A stretch of DNA of 23,281 nt from assembly GCA_946481735.1 (NCBI GenBank), contig CAMLOU010000067.1, positions 1 through 23,281 of the forward strand. The letters run 5' to 3'. The notes under the pieces were generated by a model. The model was not told where the DNA came from, made no database searches, and saw only the letters and a list, made by a program, of their open reading frames with translations. The first letter of the stretch is position 1; every line of letters starts with the position of its first letter. This DNA comes from an uncultured Cellvibrio sp. Its GTDB lineage: Bacteria > Pseudomonadota > Gammaproteobacteria > Pseudomonadales > Cellvibrionaceae. Position numbers and translations under genes: made by a program. Positions 8,701 to 16,673 of the stretch are shown one piece after another.

Positions 8701-8815
8701 GGTTAGCCAGGTGCTGACCCTGTTCACCACGCCAGTAGTGTATTTATTCTTTGATCGGTGGTTGAAGAGCCGCCCGAGTAAGGCCGAGCAACAGGCTTTG
8801 CCGTTGCGGGAGTAA
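5729..8815 (+). CDS. mdtB: RND multidrug efflux pump, MdtB/MuxB-like
   Basis: A 1028-residue inner-membrane proton/drug antiporter subunit, full length for the family. It begins [20 protein letters not shown], the first transmembrane helix. A large periplasmic domain follows, starting with [20 protein letters not shown]. Helix 4 carries the paired aspartates of the proton relay ([13 protein letters not shown]401 and D402). The matching lysine region lies in helix 10 ([14 protein letters not shown]919). The early sequence [20 protein letters not shown] and the [16 protein letters not shown] stretch place it closer to MdtB than to MdtC. It is followed after seven bases by its paralogue. In E. 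coli the two homologues form a mixed trimer; that is family knowledge, not visible here. A GAGAG motif precedes the start. Confidence 0.93.
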   Translation: MSVSRPFILRPVATSLLMLALLMSGILAWRLLPVAALPQVDYPIIQVFTFNPGASPDVMARTITAPLERRLGQIPGLKQMSSTSSTGASIITLQFSLEVDLGVAEQEVQAAINTASSLLPGDLPTPPIYRKVNPADAPIMTLAVTSKSLPLPEVYDLIDTRMAQKLAQLPGVGMVSLAGGQRPAIRVKVNPTALASLGMSLEEVRSAIVTANANQPKGSFDGPYRSTMLDANDQIKSVEEYENLLINWNDGAPVRLKDVAKVVNGAEDRFLAAWADTQPAVLINIQRQPGANVIDVADSVQALMPQLTSTLPAAVEVTVLTDRTHSIRASIRDVQKELIFAICLVVLVTFVFLRTIPATIIPSVAVPLSLVGTFGVMYMMGFSINNLSLMALTIATGFVVDDAIVMLENVARHREEGESPLQAALKGAAEIGFTLISLTISLIAVLIPLLFMGDVVGRLFQEFAITLAVAIGISLVVSLTLTPMMCARMLRDAPAHDAADPGFMDRLIARYGVWLDRVLEHQPAAMLVMIGTVVLTAGLYLLVPKGFFPVQDSGVIQAVTEAPQDISFDAMAERQQLLVERVLEDPDVASLSSFIGVDGSNITLNSGRLLINLKSHGERDATAGEIIDRLRENIKGVTGITAWFQPVQELSIEDRISRTQYQFTLTTPDSQLLDDWVPRVIERLRQEPALADVASDLQTQGLQAYVDIDRDAAARLGVRVSDIAAALQSAYGQRQIATLFTQANQYRVVLEVNPDYAQGLKALETTYVSNSAGQPVLLSTLAKVTQRPTALLINHQGQFPSTTVSFNLATGASLGEAIDAIEAVQQELAMPAALELRFQGAAEAFRASLSNTLWLILAAVVTMYIVLGVLYESFIHPVTILSTLPSATVGALLALLLTGRPLDLIAVIGVVLLIGLVKKNGIMMVDFALEAQRKDGLSPRAAIHRAALMRFRPILMTTLAALFGAIPLMLASGSGAELRQPLGLVMVGGLLVSQVLTLFTTPVVYLFFDRWLKSRPSKAEQQALPLRE

Positions 8816-8822
8816 GCGGATT

Positions 8823-11800
8823 ATGAGCCTCGCACGCCCGTTTATCCGCCGCCCTGTTGCCAGCAGTTTGCTGGCCGTCGCGATTGTATTGGTGGGACTC
8901 CTGGCCTGGCGGATGCTGCCGGTGGCGCCTTTGCCGCAGGTGGATTTTCCGTCGATCCAGATTTACGCCTCACTGCCCGGCGCCAGTCCGGAGAGCATGG
9001 CATCTACCGTCGCCACGCCGCTGGAACGCGCACTGGGCAGTATTCCCGGCGTGACCGGGCTGAATTCCAACTCCAGCCAGGGCGCTACGCAAATCTGGCT
9101 GGAATTCAACCTGGACCGGGATCTGGATTCCGCTGCGCGGGACGTGCAAGCCGCCCTCAATGCCGCACGCGGCCAATTGCCGGCGGGTATGCCGGGCATG
9201 CCGAGCTACCGCAAGATCAGCCCGTCCCAGGCGCCGATTATGGCACTGGCATTAAGCTCGCCGAACCTGTCCCCCAGCGCGCTGTATGACGCGGCCTCTA
9301 CCATCCTTGCGCAAAAACTGTCGCAGATTCGCGGTGTGGGTCAGGTGGGTATCGACGGCGCCTCCCTGCCGGCGGTACGCATCCAGCTCAACCCCGGCTC
9401 CCTCGCCCATTACGGCATCGCGCTGGATGAAGTGCGCAATGCCATCGCCAACGCCAACGTGGTGCAGCCGCTCGGGTTGTTGGAAGAAGATGAAACCCGC
9501 TGGCAGATCCGCACCAGCGATACCCTGCGCAGTGCCGCCGACTACAAGCCGCTGATCATCCGTTACCAGGAAGGCGCACCGGTGCGTCTGCAAGACGTGG
9601 CGGAAGTAACCGATTCGGTGGAAAACCGCTACGCCAGCGGCTTCCACAACCAGCGCTCTGCGGTCACCCTGACGGTCAGCCGCCAGACCGGCGCCAACAT
9701 CATGGAAACCATCGACGCTATCAACGAGCAGCTGCCTGCGTTACGCGCGCTGATGCCGACGGACACCGAGTTAAAAGTGGTGATGGATCGCTCCCCCGGC
9801 ATTCGCGCCACCTTGAAAGAAGCCCAAATTACGCTGCTGATCGCGGTGTTGCTGGTGGTGGGCGTCGTCTGGGCGTTCCTCGGCAGCGCCCGCAGTGCAT
9901 TGATTCCCAGCCTGGCGATTCCGGTCTCCCTGATCGGAGCTTTTGCAGTGATGTACCTCTATGGCTTCTCGCTCAATAACCTGTCGCTGATGGCGTTGAT
10001 CGTTGCGGCTGGCTTGGTGGTGGATGACGCGATCGTGGTGCTGGAGAACATCAAACGCCATATCGAGCGCGGGCTGTCGCCCTATCGTGCGGCGATTCGC
10101 GGGGCGCACGAGGTGGGTTTCACCCTGCTGGCGATGAACGTCACCCTGGTGGTGGTGTTTGTGTCCATCTTGTTTATGGGCGGCGTGGTAGAGAAATTGT
10201 TTCGCGAATTCTCCATCACCCTCGCCGCCGCCATGCTGATTTCACTCGCCGTCTCCCTCAGCCTGACGCCGAGTTTGTGTGCCCATCTGCTGAAACCCGA
10301 TGCACCGCCGGTGCCGGGGCAGGAGAAAAAACCGACTATCTTCGACGACATCAAACACGGTTATGCCGTCAGCCTCAGTTGGGCGCTACGCCATAGCCTG
10401 CTGGTGATCCTGCTGCTGGCGGCCGTGATTGGGGTGAATATCTACCTGTATGTCGCGATTCCCAAGACCATGTTGCCGGAGCAGGACACCGGCCAGCTAA
10501 CCGGTTGGATTCGCGGCGACGACGGCTTCTCCTTCCAGATCATGCAACCCAAGATCGAAGAGTTCCGCCAGCTATTGTTGTCCGATCCGGCGGTTGAAGA
10601 TGTCTTCGGCGCCAGCGGCGGCGGCATGGGCGTGAGCAATGCCTGGATGCGCGTCAGCCTCAAACCCATGGCCGAGCGCGGCGTGCCCGCTGAGGAAGTG
10701 GTGGACCGCCTGCGCCGACGCATGCCGCAGATTCCTGGCGGTATCCTGATGATCGGTGTGGATCAGGATATTCGTTTGAACTCCCCTTTCAGTCGCAGTG
10801 AGCAAGAGCTATTAATGCTCTCCAGCGAGGTTGAACCGCTGCAAAAGTGGGGCGTGAAAGTCACGCAAGCCATGGAGAAACTGCCGGAGCTGACCAGCAT
10901 CGACGGCGAGCGTGGCGAAGGCGCCCAACAGGTGGTGATTGATATTGACCGCGAAGCGGCGCAACGACTGGGTGTGGATATGGCCATGGTAGCTTCGCTG
11001 CTCAATAACTCCTTCTCGCAGCGACAAGTCTCCACCATGTACGACGAGTTCAACCAATACCGGGTGGTGATGGAGCTGGAGCCGGAGTACACCTCCACCC
11101 CGGCCTCGCTGGAACAGATCCAGGTCATTACCCGCGACGGTAGCCGCGTCCCGCTCTCGACCTTTGCAACCTTTGGCTATGGCCTGGCCAACGACCGGGT
11201 GCGTCACACCGGGCAGTTTGCTTCGGTGAGTATTGGCTATGATCTGGCGGAAGGCGTTACTGCGGAACAGGCGCGTGCGGCCATCGATAACATGCTGGCG
11301 GAACTGATGGTGCCTTCCGAGGTGCATGTGGGGCCGCCGGGCAGCAAACAGGCGGGTTGGGGGCCAAGCACACCGGGTACCGACCAGAATCAGGCGTGGT
11401 TGATCCTTGGTGTGTTGCTGGCGGTGTATCTGGTATTGGGCATTCTGTATGAAAGTACCATTCACCCGTTAACCATTCTCTCCACCCTGCCCTCCGCCGG
11501 TGTGGGCGCATTGCTGGCATTGCGGCTGAGCGATACGCCCTTCAGTTTGATTGCGCTGCTGGGTTTGTTCCTGCTGATCGGCATCGTGATGAAGAACGCG
11601 ATCCTGATGATTGATTTTGCGCTGGAAGCCGAGCGCCGCGATGGCTTGTCATCCCGCGAATCCATCTACCAGGCAGCCTTGCTGCGCCTGCGCCCGATTT
11701 TAATGACCAACCTTGCCGGTCTGCTGGGTGCCGTCCCCCTGGTGTTGGGCTTCCACGAAGGTTCGGAATTGCGTCGCCCGCTGGGGATCACCATCATCGG

Positions 11801-11921
11801 CGGCCTTGCGGTCAGCCAGTTGCTTACGCTGTACACCACGCCGGTGGTCTATCTTTACATGGAACGCTTGCGCCAATGGGGCCTGCGCCGCAAGTCGGTA
11901 TGGGTTGCCCGCAACCCGTAG
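8823..11921 (+). CDS. mdtC: RND multidrug efflux pump, MdtC/MuxC-like
   Basis: A 1032-residue paralogue of the preceding gene and its likely partner in a heterotrimeric pump. The diagnostic N-terminal stretch is LPQVDFPSIQIYASLPGASP followed by ESMASTVATPLERALG, close to MdtC. The proton-relay aspartates are in LVVDDAIVVLENI (D401, D402) and the lysine in GIVMKNAILMIDF (K924). Both subunits therefore keep the relay residues. The start lies seven bases after the mdtB stop, which suggests translational coupling. The stop codon TAG at 11919-11921 is part of a REP-like palindrome, so the C-terminal residues ARNP may have been set by repeat insertion. No outer-membrane factor gene follows, unlike Pseudomonas muxABC-opmB. 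Confidence 0.93.
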   Translation: MSLARPFIRRPVASSLLAVAIVLVGLLAWRMLPVAPLPQVDFPSIQIYASLPGASPESMASTVATPLERALGSIPGVTGLNSNSSQGATQIWLEFNLDRDLDSAARDVQAALNAARGQLPAGMPGMPSYRKISPSQAPIMALALSSPNLSPSALYDAASTILAQKLSQIRGVGQVGIDGASLPAVRIQLNPGSLAHYGIALDEVRNAIANANVVQPLGLLEEDETRWQIRTSDTLRSAADYKPLIIRYQEGAPVRLQDVAEVTDSVENRYASGFHNQRSAVTLTVSRQTGANIMETIDAINEQLPALRALMPTDTELKVVMDRSPGIRATLKEAQITLLIAVLLVVGVVWAFLGSARSALIPSLAIPVSLIGAFAVMYLYGFSLNNLSLMALIVAAGLVVDDAIVVLENIKRHIERGLSPYRAAIRGAHEVGFTLLAMNVTLVVVFVSILFMGGVVEKLFREFSITLAAAMLISLAVSLSLTPSLCAHLLKPDAPPVPGQEKKPTIFDDIKHGYAVSLSWALRHSLLVILLLAAVIGVNIYLYVAIPKTMLPEQDTGQLTGWIRGDDGFSFQIMQPKIEEFRQLLLSDPAVEDVFGASGGGMGVSNAWMRVSLKPMAERGVPAEEVVDRLRRRMPQIPGGILMIGVDQDIRLNSPFSRSEQELLMLSSEVEPLQKWGVKVTQAMEKLPELTSIDGERGEGAQQVVIDIDREAAQRLGVDMAMVASLLNNSFSQRQVSTMYDEFNQYRVVMELEPEYTSTPASLEQIQVITRDGSRVPLSTFATFGYGLANDRVRHTGQFASVSIGYDLAEGVTAEQARAAIDNMLAELMVPSEVHVGPPGSKQAGWGPSTPGTDQNQAWLILGVLLAVYLVLGILYESTIHPLTILSTLPSAGVGALLALRLSDTPFSLIALLGLFLLIGIVMKNAILMIDFALEAERRDGLSSRESIYQAALLRLRPILMTNLAGLLGAVPLVLGFHEGSELRRPLGITIIGGLAVSQLLTLYTTPVVYLYMERLRQWGLRRKSVWVARNP

Positions 11922-11950
11922 GTCGGATTAGCGCAGCGTAATCCGACATC
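11918..11950. repeat. REP-like palindrome 4, overlapping the mdtC stop codon
   Basis: GTAG followed by GTCGGATTA, the loop GCGCAGCG and TAATCCGAC. The TAG of the GTAG motif is the mdtC stop codon. Nearly identical to palindrome 2. Confidence 0.75.
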
Positions 11951-11992
11951 CGTTCCGTAAAACCTGGCGCTTACATTAAGTGCGAGTGTGTT

Positions 11993-12024
11993 GTCGGATT
12001 ACGCCTTCGGCTAATCCGACCTAC
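11993..12024. repeat. REP-like palindrome 5
   Basis: GTCGGATTA and TAATCCGAC form a perfect 9-bp stem around CGCCTTCGGC, followed by CTAC. It is inverted relative to palindrome 4 about 45 bases away. The pair sits between mdtC and the oxidoreductase gene and probably stabilises or ends the efflux message. Confidence 0.75.
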
Positions 12025-12074
12025 GCGTTCCGATCATACAGTTAGGCGAATAATATTTTGGGTGGAATTTTTTT

Positions 12075-12986
12075 ATGCGTATTGCAATGATCGGTCTGGG
12101 CGATATTGCCCGTAAAGCCTATCTACCGGTGGTGGCAAATCATCCGGACATTACCCCGTTGTTATGCACGCGCAATACACAAACGCTTGCGGCACTCGCG
12201 CAACAATATCGCGTAACCGATTGCTTTAATACTGTGGAAAGCCTGCTCGCCGCCAAACCGGATGCGGCGATGATTCACAGCAATACCGAAAGCCACGCAC
12301 ACATTGCCACGCAATTATTGAACGCCGGTATTCCGACGTTTATTGATAAACCGCTCAGTTACCAATTGCACGAATGTGAAGCGCTGTTGAACCTCGCCGC
12401 GCAAAAAAATATTCCGTTGACCGTCGGTTTCAATCGCCGCTTTGCACCGCTGATTGCCCCTCTGGCAGACGTCGCTAACCCGCTTCATATCCACTGGCAA
12501 AAAAATCGGGTGAACCTGCCCAATAAGCCGCGCATCTTTATCTACGATGATTTTATTCATGTGCTGGACAGCCTGCGTTTTCTTGCACCGGGCCTACTGC
12601 AACACCTGCACATTACCGCCCACGGAAAAAGCAACGCCCTCGGTGCTATTCACGTGCAGTGGCAGCGCGATAAAACCTTGCTGACAGCGAGCATGAATCG
12701 TGTCAGTGGTGTAACTGAGGAACGGGTTGAATTTTTTGCGCCGCAGCAAAAATGGCAGATCGACAGCCTGACTAACGGTGTACATTATGCAGATAACCAA
12801 GCCCGTTCCCTGGGCTTTGGTGATTGGGAAAATACGCTCTATAAACGGGGCTTTGTCGCGATGATCAATGCCTGGGTAGCGCAGGTACGCAGCGGCCAGT
12901 TAAGTGCGCACGATGACATCCTCGCCACCCACGCACTCTGCGAGCGCGTCGTGAATAAAACCGAGATGATGCTCAGCAACAATTAA
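12075..12986 (+). CDS. Gfo/Idh/MocA-family oxidoreductase, YceM/MviM-like
   Basis: A 303-residue predicted NAD(P)-dependent oxidoreductase. The Rossmann nucleotide-binding motif is at the very N-terminus (MRIAMIGLGDIARKAYLPVV). The MIHSNTESHAHIATQLLNAG stretch comes next, then the FIDKPLS motif with the family lysine, in place of the usual EKP. GFNRRFAPL marks the YceM-like branch. The C-terminal half is the alpha/beta substrate-binding domain. The substrate is unknown for this branch, and neighbours give no help. GGTGGA lies about eight bases before the ATG. Its stop is only two bases from the stop of the convergent lipase-like gene. Confidence 0.88.
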   Translation: MRIAMIGLGDIARKAYLPVVANHPDITPLLCTRNTQTLAALAQQYRVTDCFNTVESLLAAKPDAAMIHSNTESHAHIATQLLNAGIPTFIDKPLSYQLHECEALLNLAAQKNIPLTVGFNRRFAPLIAPLADVANPLHIHWQKNRVNLPNKPRIFIYDDFIHVLDSLRFLAPGLLQHLHITAHGKSNALGAIHVQWQRDKTLLTASMNRVSGVTEERVEFFAPQQKWQIDSLTNGVHYADNQARSLGFGDWENTLYKRGFVAMINAWVAQVRSGQLSAHDDILATHALCERVVNKTEMMLSNN

Positions 12987-12988
12987 CG

Positions 12989-13939
12989 TCAACGGTATTT
13001 AGGCAAGATCGACGGATCGCTATCGGTTTGCGGCGCATCAAGTAAATATAAATAGCTATTGTGATTGTGCTGTGCCCCCACCTGATCGAGATAACCGATA
13101 GATTCCGGCAACTGTACCTGCGGCAATTTAATGATGACTTGCGGTTGCTGCCAATGGCCGGCCAGTTCAGCGATACCGATAGCCGCATCAATGGCCAACC
13201 GATACAACTCTGGCACCGCTTCGGGCACCTTATCTTTCACAATATCTTTTAGACCCGCATAACCAAAAGGCACAACATCCAGCGGATTGATGACCTGAAA
13301 GGACGTCGCATACTGGCTAAGCCAATTGGCAAAATCCGGGTCACCCGCCGTGGGGGGCGCAAAACCATAACCCACACAATTTACCTTGCCGCCCCAACTC
13401 GCTGATTGGCTCAGCACCCAGGGCACAAACAGGGTAACCAGCCCCGCGCCCTGGCTGTGGCCAGTAACGTAGATGGTGATGTCAGTTTGTTTGCCTACAC
13501 GGCTGAAGAATTGCGCGAGCGATTCGCCGGTGTCCGGATCACGCCCGCTTAATAATGCCTGCTGCGCTTCCAGAAAATGGGATGACACCTTGCCTTTCGG
13601 TACAGCGTCCGGTGCGGTCGGGGCAGGAAAAAACGGAAAGTGTTTTTGTTCGGTGGGCACGTCTTCCCAAATACTGCCGCGCTGATCGACCGTGCCGCGC
13701 AATACAATGGAGTATTCCGCGGTTTGCGCGTGCTGGGCCACAAATACCAGGTTATCGCCCCACCCATGCACCACCGGTCCCCACACCAACGACCATAAGC
13801 CTTGCGTGGCGTAGTGGGTTTTCATCAGCTCCTGGATCAGTGCCTGTTTTAATTTGTTGATCGCCAGGCCTTCATCGACATAGGCCAGCCCTGCCAGGGT
13901 CATTTGTACACCGGCTTGTTGTTTATCAAATGTTGTCAT
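12989..13939 (-). CDS. Class 3 lipase-like alpha/beta hydrolase
   Basis: A 316-residue protein with the lipase class 3 layout. The nucleophile elbow is YVTGHSQGAG with Ser162. The aspartate is probably the one in VINPLDVVPFG, matching the family's N..D.VP motif. The histidine is near the C-terminus in QHNHNSYLYLL. An oxyanion-side strand is seen in YSIVLRGTVDQRGSIWEDV. No signal peptide is visible (MTTFDKQQAGVQM), so it is probably cytosolic or exported by another route. Relatives hydrolyse acylglycerols or other esters; the substrate here is unknown. AGGGAAAAGCAG precedes the start. It is divergent from the zinc-peptidase gene. Confidence 0.85.
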   Translation of the reverse strand: MTTFDKQQAGVQMTLAGLAYVDEGLAINKLKQALIQELMKTHYATQGLWSLVWGPVVHGWGDNLVFVAQHAQTAEYSIVLRGTVDQRGSIWEDVPTEQKHFPFFPAPTAPDAVPKGKVSSHFLEAQQALLSGRDPDTGESLAQFFSRVGKQTDITIYVTGHSQGAGLVTLFVPWVLSQSASWGGKVNCVGYGFAPPTAGDPDFANWLSQYATSFQVINPLDVVPFGYAGLKDIVKDKVPEAVPELYRLAIDAAIGIAELAGHWQQPQVIIKLPQVQLPESIGYLDQVGAQHNHNSYLYLLDAPQTDSDPSILPKYR

Positions 13940-14004
13940 CTGCTTTTCCCTGAAGTGTGGTAATGATTAAAAATCCACTAGAAAGCATAGCCCAATATAT
14001 TTTT

Positions 14005-14062
14005 AGTGCGCCCTGAACAGACCTAGGGCGCTCTGCTAAGATGTCGCGGCCAGGATGTCGCG
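14005..14062. promoter_or_regulatory. Inverted repeat plus direct repeat in a divergent promoter region
   Basis: GCGCCCT (14008-14014) and AGGGCGC (14025-14031) form a 7-bp stem with a ten-base loop, extended by two more pairs after a mismatch. Next to it the 9-base word GATGTCGCG occurs twice (14040-14048 and 14054-14062), 14 bases apart. Both lie between the divergent lipase-like and peptidase genes, so they are candidate operator sites for either one. Confidence 0.3.
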
Positions 14063-14124
14063 AACTACCACCTGCTGTGCTTGTCTTTATCCTTAAATTC
14101 CCAAAAATACCCAATGAGTCGCTT

Positions 14125-15393
14125 ATGCCGTTGATTGATCGTCGCGTTACCCTCGTTTACGCCCTGTTTTATGCCCTTGTCTTCAGCTTCTGGTCGCTAT
14201 CGGCGGGGGCTGATGAGATTCCCTACTACCAACTTGATTACACCGTGGAGCTGCAACCGGAAAAAGACCGGGCATTTGTCATCATGGAGGTTGATCGCGG
14301 CGACCTATTGCGACACATCGAGTTCGACGTCAAGCGCGATGTGTATACCAACATCAGCGCGAACGGCGAGTTTATGATCAAGGACGGGCGTGCCATCTGG
14401 AAATTACCTGAAGAAGACGCGCGCCTTTCGCTGTATATCAAAATCACCCACGAGCGCGATCCCGGCGAGTTCGATGCGATGATGACCAAAGACTGGGCGA
14501 TCTTTCGCGGCGACGACATCATTCCGGCTATCCATACCTACGAAGCGCCCGGCGCCACCGCCAAGGCCACACTGGAATTCAAATTGCCCAAAGGCTGGAG
14601 CATTGAAACCGGGTGGCCGCGCAAACGCGGCGATACGTTTCGCATCGACAATCCCGAACGCCGCTTTGATCGTCCCACCGGCTGGATGATCGCTGGCGAC
14701 CTCGGCACCCGCCGCAGCAAGATTGGCAACACCAGTATTGCGGTCAGTGCGCCTAAAGGTTCCAACCTGCGCCGGATGGACGCCCTTACCTTCCTCGGCT
14801 TTGTGTGGCCGGAACTGGAAAAAGCCTTTGGCGAATCTCCCAAAAAATTATTGATTGTCGGCGGCGATGATCCGCTCTGGCGCGGCGGCTTGTCCGCATC
14901 CAATTCCTTGTTTTTGCATTCTGATCGACCGATGGTCGGCGAAGACGGTACCAGCCCGATTATTCACGAGTTGGTGCACATGGTAACGCGCATCAGTGCC
15001 GTCAGAAAAAAGCACTACAGCGACGATTGGATCGCAGAAGGGCTGGCGGAATTTTATTCCATTGAATTGTTGTACCGCGCCAACGGCATGCCGAAAGAAC
15101 GACGCAACCACATCATGAGCAGGCTGCGCAAAAAAGGCGCTGGGGTTGAAAACCTGCGGACCAAACGTTCTTATGGCGCGATCACCGCAAGAGCCGTGGT
15201 ATTACTCGATGAGCTCGACCGAGAAATTCGTGCGCGCAGTAAAGGCGAGCACACCATCGACGATGTGACCCGCGCGTTAATTCCCATTCGCAAAGTATCG
15301 CTGGACGACCTGCGCGAAGTGACCGAAGGTTTGATTGGCCCCAACATCAAAACCTTGCAATCACCGCTATTAAAAGTACCCAAGGCCGATTAA
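14125..15393 (+). CDS. Exported gluzincin-type zinc metallopeptidase
   Basis: A 422-residue protein from the ATG at 14125. The open frame extends to 14041, but the chosen start opens a signal peptide (MPLIDRR, hydrophobic YALFYALVFSFWSLSAGA, then DEIPYY). The zinc site is HELVH (H281, E282, H285), with a likely third ligand E305 in WIAEGLAEFYS 20 residues later. That is the spacing of M1/M61-like gluzincins. Residues about 25-230 are strand-rich, resembling the N-terminal domain of M61 glycyl aminopeptidase-like proteins. There is no PDZ domain at the C-terminus, and the protein is shorter than typical M61 enzymes. It is likely periplasmic. No neighbouring gene explains its substrate. The family placement between M1 and M61 is uncertain. 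Confidence 0.8.
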   Translation: MPLIDRRVTLVYALFYALVFSFWSLSAGADEIPYYQLDYTVELQPEKDRAFVIMEVDRGDLLRHIEFDVKRDVYTNISANGEFMIKDGRAIWKLPEEDARLSLYIKITHERDPGEFDAMMTKDWAIFRGDDIIPAIHTYEAPGATAKATLEFKLPKGWSIETGWPRKRGDTFRIDNPERRFDRPTGWMIAGDLGTRRSKIGNTSIAVSAPKGSNLRRMDALTFLGFVWPELEKAFGESPKKLLIVGGDDPLWRGGLSASNSLFLHSDRPMVGEDGTSPIIHELVHMVTRISAVRKKHYSDDWIAEGLAEFYSIELLYRANGMPKERRNHIMSRLRKKGAGVENLRTKRSYGAITARAVVLLDELDREIRARSKGEHTIDDVTRALIPIRKVSLDDLREVTEGLIGPNIKTLQSPLLKVPKAD

Positions 15394-15401
15394 TGTTTGG
15401 C

Positions 15402-15430
15402 AATAGCAAAAACTGAATGCGCTATTTTTG
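15402..15430 (+). terminator. Weak candidate intrinsic terminator after the peptidase gene
   Basis: AATAGC (15402-15407) and GCTATT (15421-15426) can pair across a 13-base loop and are followed by TTTG. The stem is short and the T-run brief, so termination here is uncertain. Confidence 0.3.
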
Positions 15431-15569
15431 TGCATAGAAATTCAAGGTCACAGGGACGTGCCAGCTGTCAAATCCGTTTGCAGAATCGGCGAATAAGGCA
15501 TAAGTTTACCAAGGTAACTGAATCCCGCTGTACCCGGTAAATTCCATGTCCACGAGCAAGGAGTTTGTT

Positions 15570-16361
15570 ATGCCATCAAATTCCCTTAAGCTGATTCTTC
15601 TCGACCTCGACGGCACACTTTACGTTGGCAAGGATATTATTCCCGGCGCCCCCGCCGCCCTATCTGCACTGCGCCAGCAAGGTTATGCCCTGCGTTTTCT
15701 CACCAACACCACCACCCGTTCACACGCCGAGCTGCTCACACAATTGCGCGCGATGGATTTTGTGCTGGACGACGATGAATTAATCAGCGCACCCGCTGCC
15801 GCCCGTTTAGAGTTACGCGCTATGCAAGAAAAACGCGGCGAGAAGATCCGCATCTGGCCCGTCGTGGCAGACGCCATCAAACCAGACTTCGCACAATTTA
15901 CCCTTGACGAACAACAACCGGATTTTATTGTGCTGGGCGATATTGGCGATCAATGGAACCTGGCATTAATCAACCGCTTGTTCAACGCCATGCACAGCGG
16001 TGCGCAATTAATTTGCCTGCATAAAAACCGTTTCTGGCAAACGGCCGACGGCTTAAAAGCTGATATAGGTTTTTTCGTCGCCGGGCTTGAATATGTCACC
16101 AATCAAACCGCGCAAGTCATGGGCAAACCCACGGCGGCATTCTTTCAGCGGGTGCTGGATTCCGCTGGCGTGAGCGCTGACAACACGTTATTGGTAGGCG
16201 ATGATCTGGATAGCGATGTCGGCGGCGCGCAGGCCATGGGAATTAAAGGGGTGTTGGTAAAAACCGGGAAATTTCGTCAGAGTTATCTGGATAAATCGAA
16301 TATTAAGCCGGATGGGATATTGGATACGGTTGCTGAATTGCCGGGGTGGTTGGAATCTTAA
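15570..16361 (+). CDS. HAD-superfamily subclass IIA phosphatase (NagD/LHPP-like, TIGR01458 type)
   Basis: A 263-residue cytosolic hydrolase. Motif I is LILLDLDGTLYVGKD, with D12 as nucleophile and D14 as acid/base. Motif II is the FLTNTTTRS stretch, the threonine-rich form seen in the TIGR01458 group that includes human LHPP-like proteins. The cap domain is of the C2a type. Motif III/IV is at MGKPTAAFF and LLVGDDLDSDVGGAQAMG. An ATG at 15546 lies in frame, but the one at 15570 has AAGGAG at ideal spacing and is preferred. Substrates of bacterial members are poorly known; phosphorylated amino acids and pyrophosphate are reported for LHPP. It stands alone and converges with the receptor gene across hairpin repeat copy 4. 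Confidence 0.87.
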   Translation: MPSNSLKLILLDLDGTLYVGKDIIPGAPAALSALRQQGYALRFLTNTTTRSHAELLTQLRAMDFVLDDDELISAPAAARLELRAMQEKRGEKIRIWPVVADAIKPDFAQFTLDEQQPDFIVLGDIGDQWNLALINRLFNAMHSGAQLICLHKNRFWQTADGLKADIGFFVAGLEYVTNQTAQVMGKPTAAFFQRVLDSAGVSADNTLLVGDDLDSDVGGAQAMGIKGVLVKTGKFRQSYLDKSNIKPDGILDTVAELPGWLES

Positions 16362-16408
16362 TCAGAATAAAACAAATGTTACAGCGGTACTTCGTTATAC
16401 GTTTGTCA

Positions 16409-16568
16409 TTAGGGCTTTTGTTTCGAAAACGCATCACAAATTGGCAGGAAAGCCAATTTGCACAGCGAAGCTGCCCGAAGGGTGAGCCACATGGATGTGG
16501 CGAGTGAATCATCCCTGTAGCTCCCTCAAGTCATCCATGACTTGAGGGTTTCGAAACCAAAGCCCTAA
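16409..16568. repeat. Long hairpin repeat, copy 4
   Basis: 20-bp arms lie at 16409-16428 (TTAGGGCTTTTGTTTCGAAA) and 16549-16568, with one mismatch. It is a sister of copy 3, with shared flanks on both sides, so the full unit is about 16388-16590. The core appears as TGAATCATCCCTGTAG (16505-16520), lacking one base. Compared with copy 3 it carries roughly 70 extra internal bases that contain two more perfect hairpins: a 9-bp stem with loop AGGAAA (16437-16460) and a 5-bp stem with loop ATGGAT (16486-16501). The 10-bp hairpin common to both copies is at 16523-16548. It fills the gap between two convergent genes. Confidence 0.85.
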
Positions 16569-16673
16569 CGCCAAACTTGCATCGTGTAACCGTCAGTTTA
16601 CTTGCGATTTACAATTTTCATAGAATTTTAATTACAAAGAATCCTTTCTCGGAGTTTCATCAGAATTCACTTA

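Noticed and set aside
10812..11465. A 217-codon minus-strand frame opposite mdtC
   Set aside because: Shadow of mdtC, which is a full-length RND pump here.
12300..12560. A minus-strand ORF opposite the oxidoreductase gene
   Set aside because: Overlaps the Rossmann-fold gene, which has clear family motifs; no independent support.
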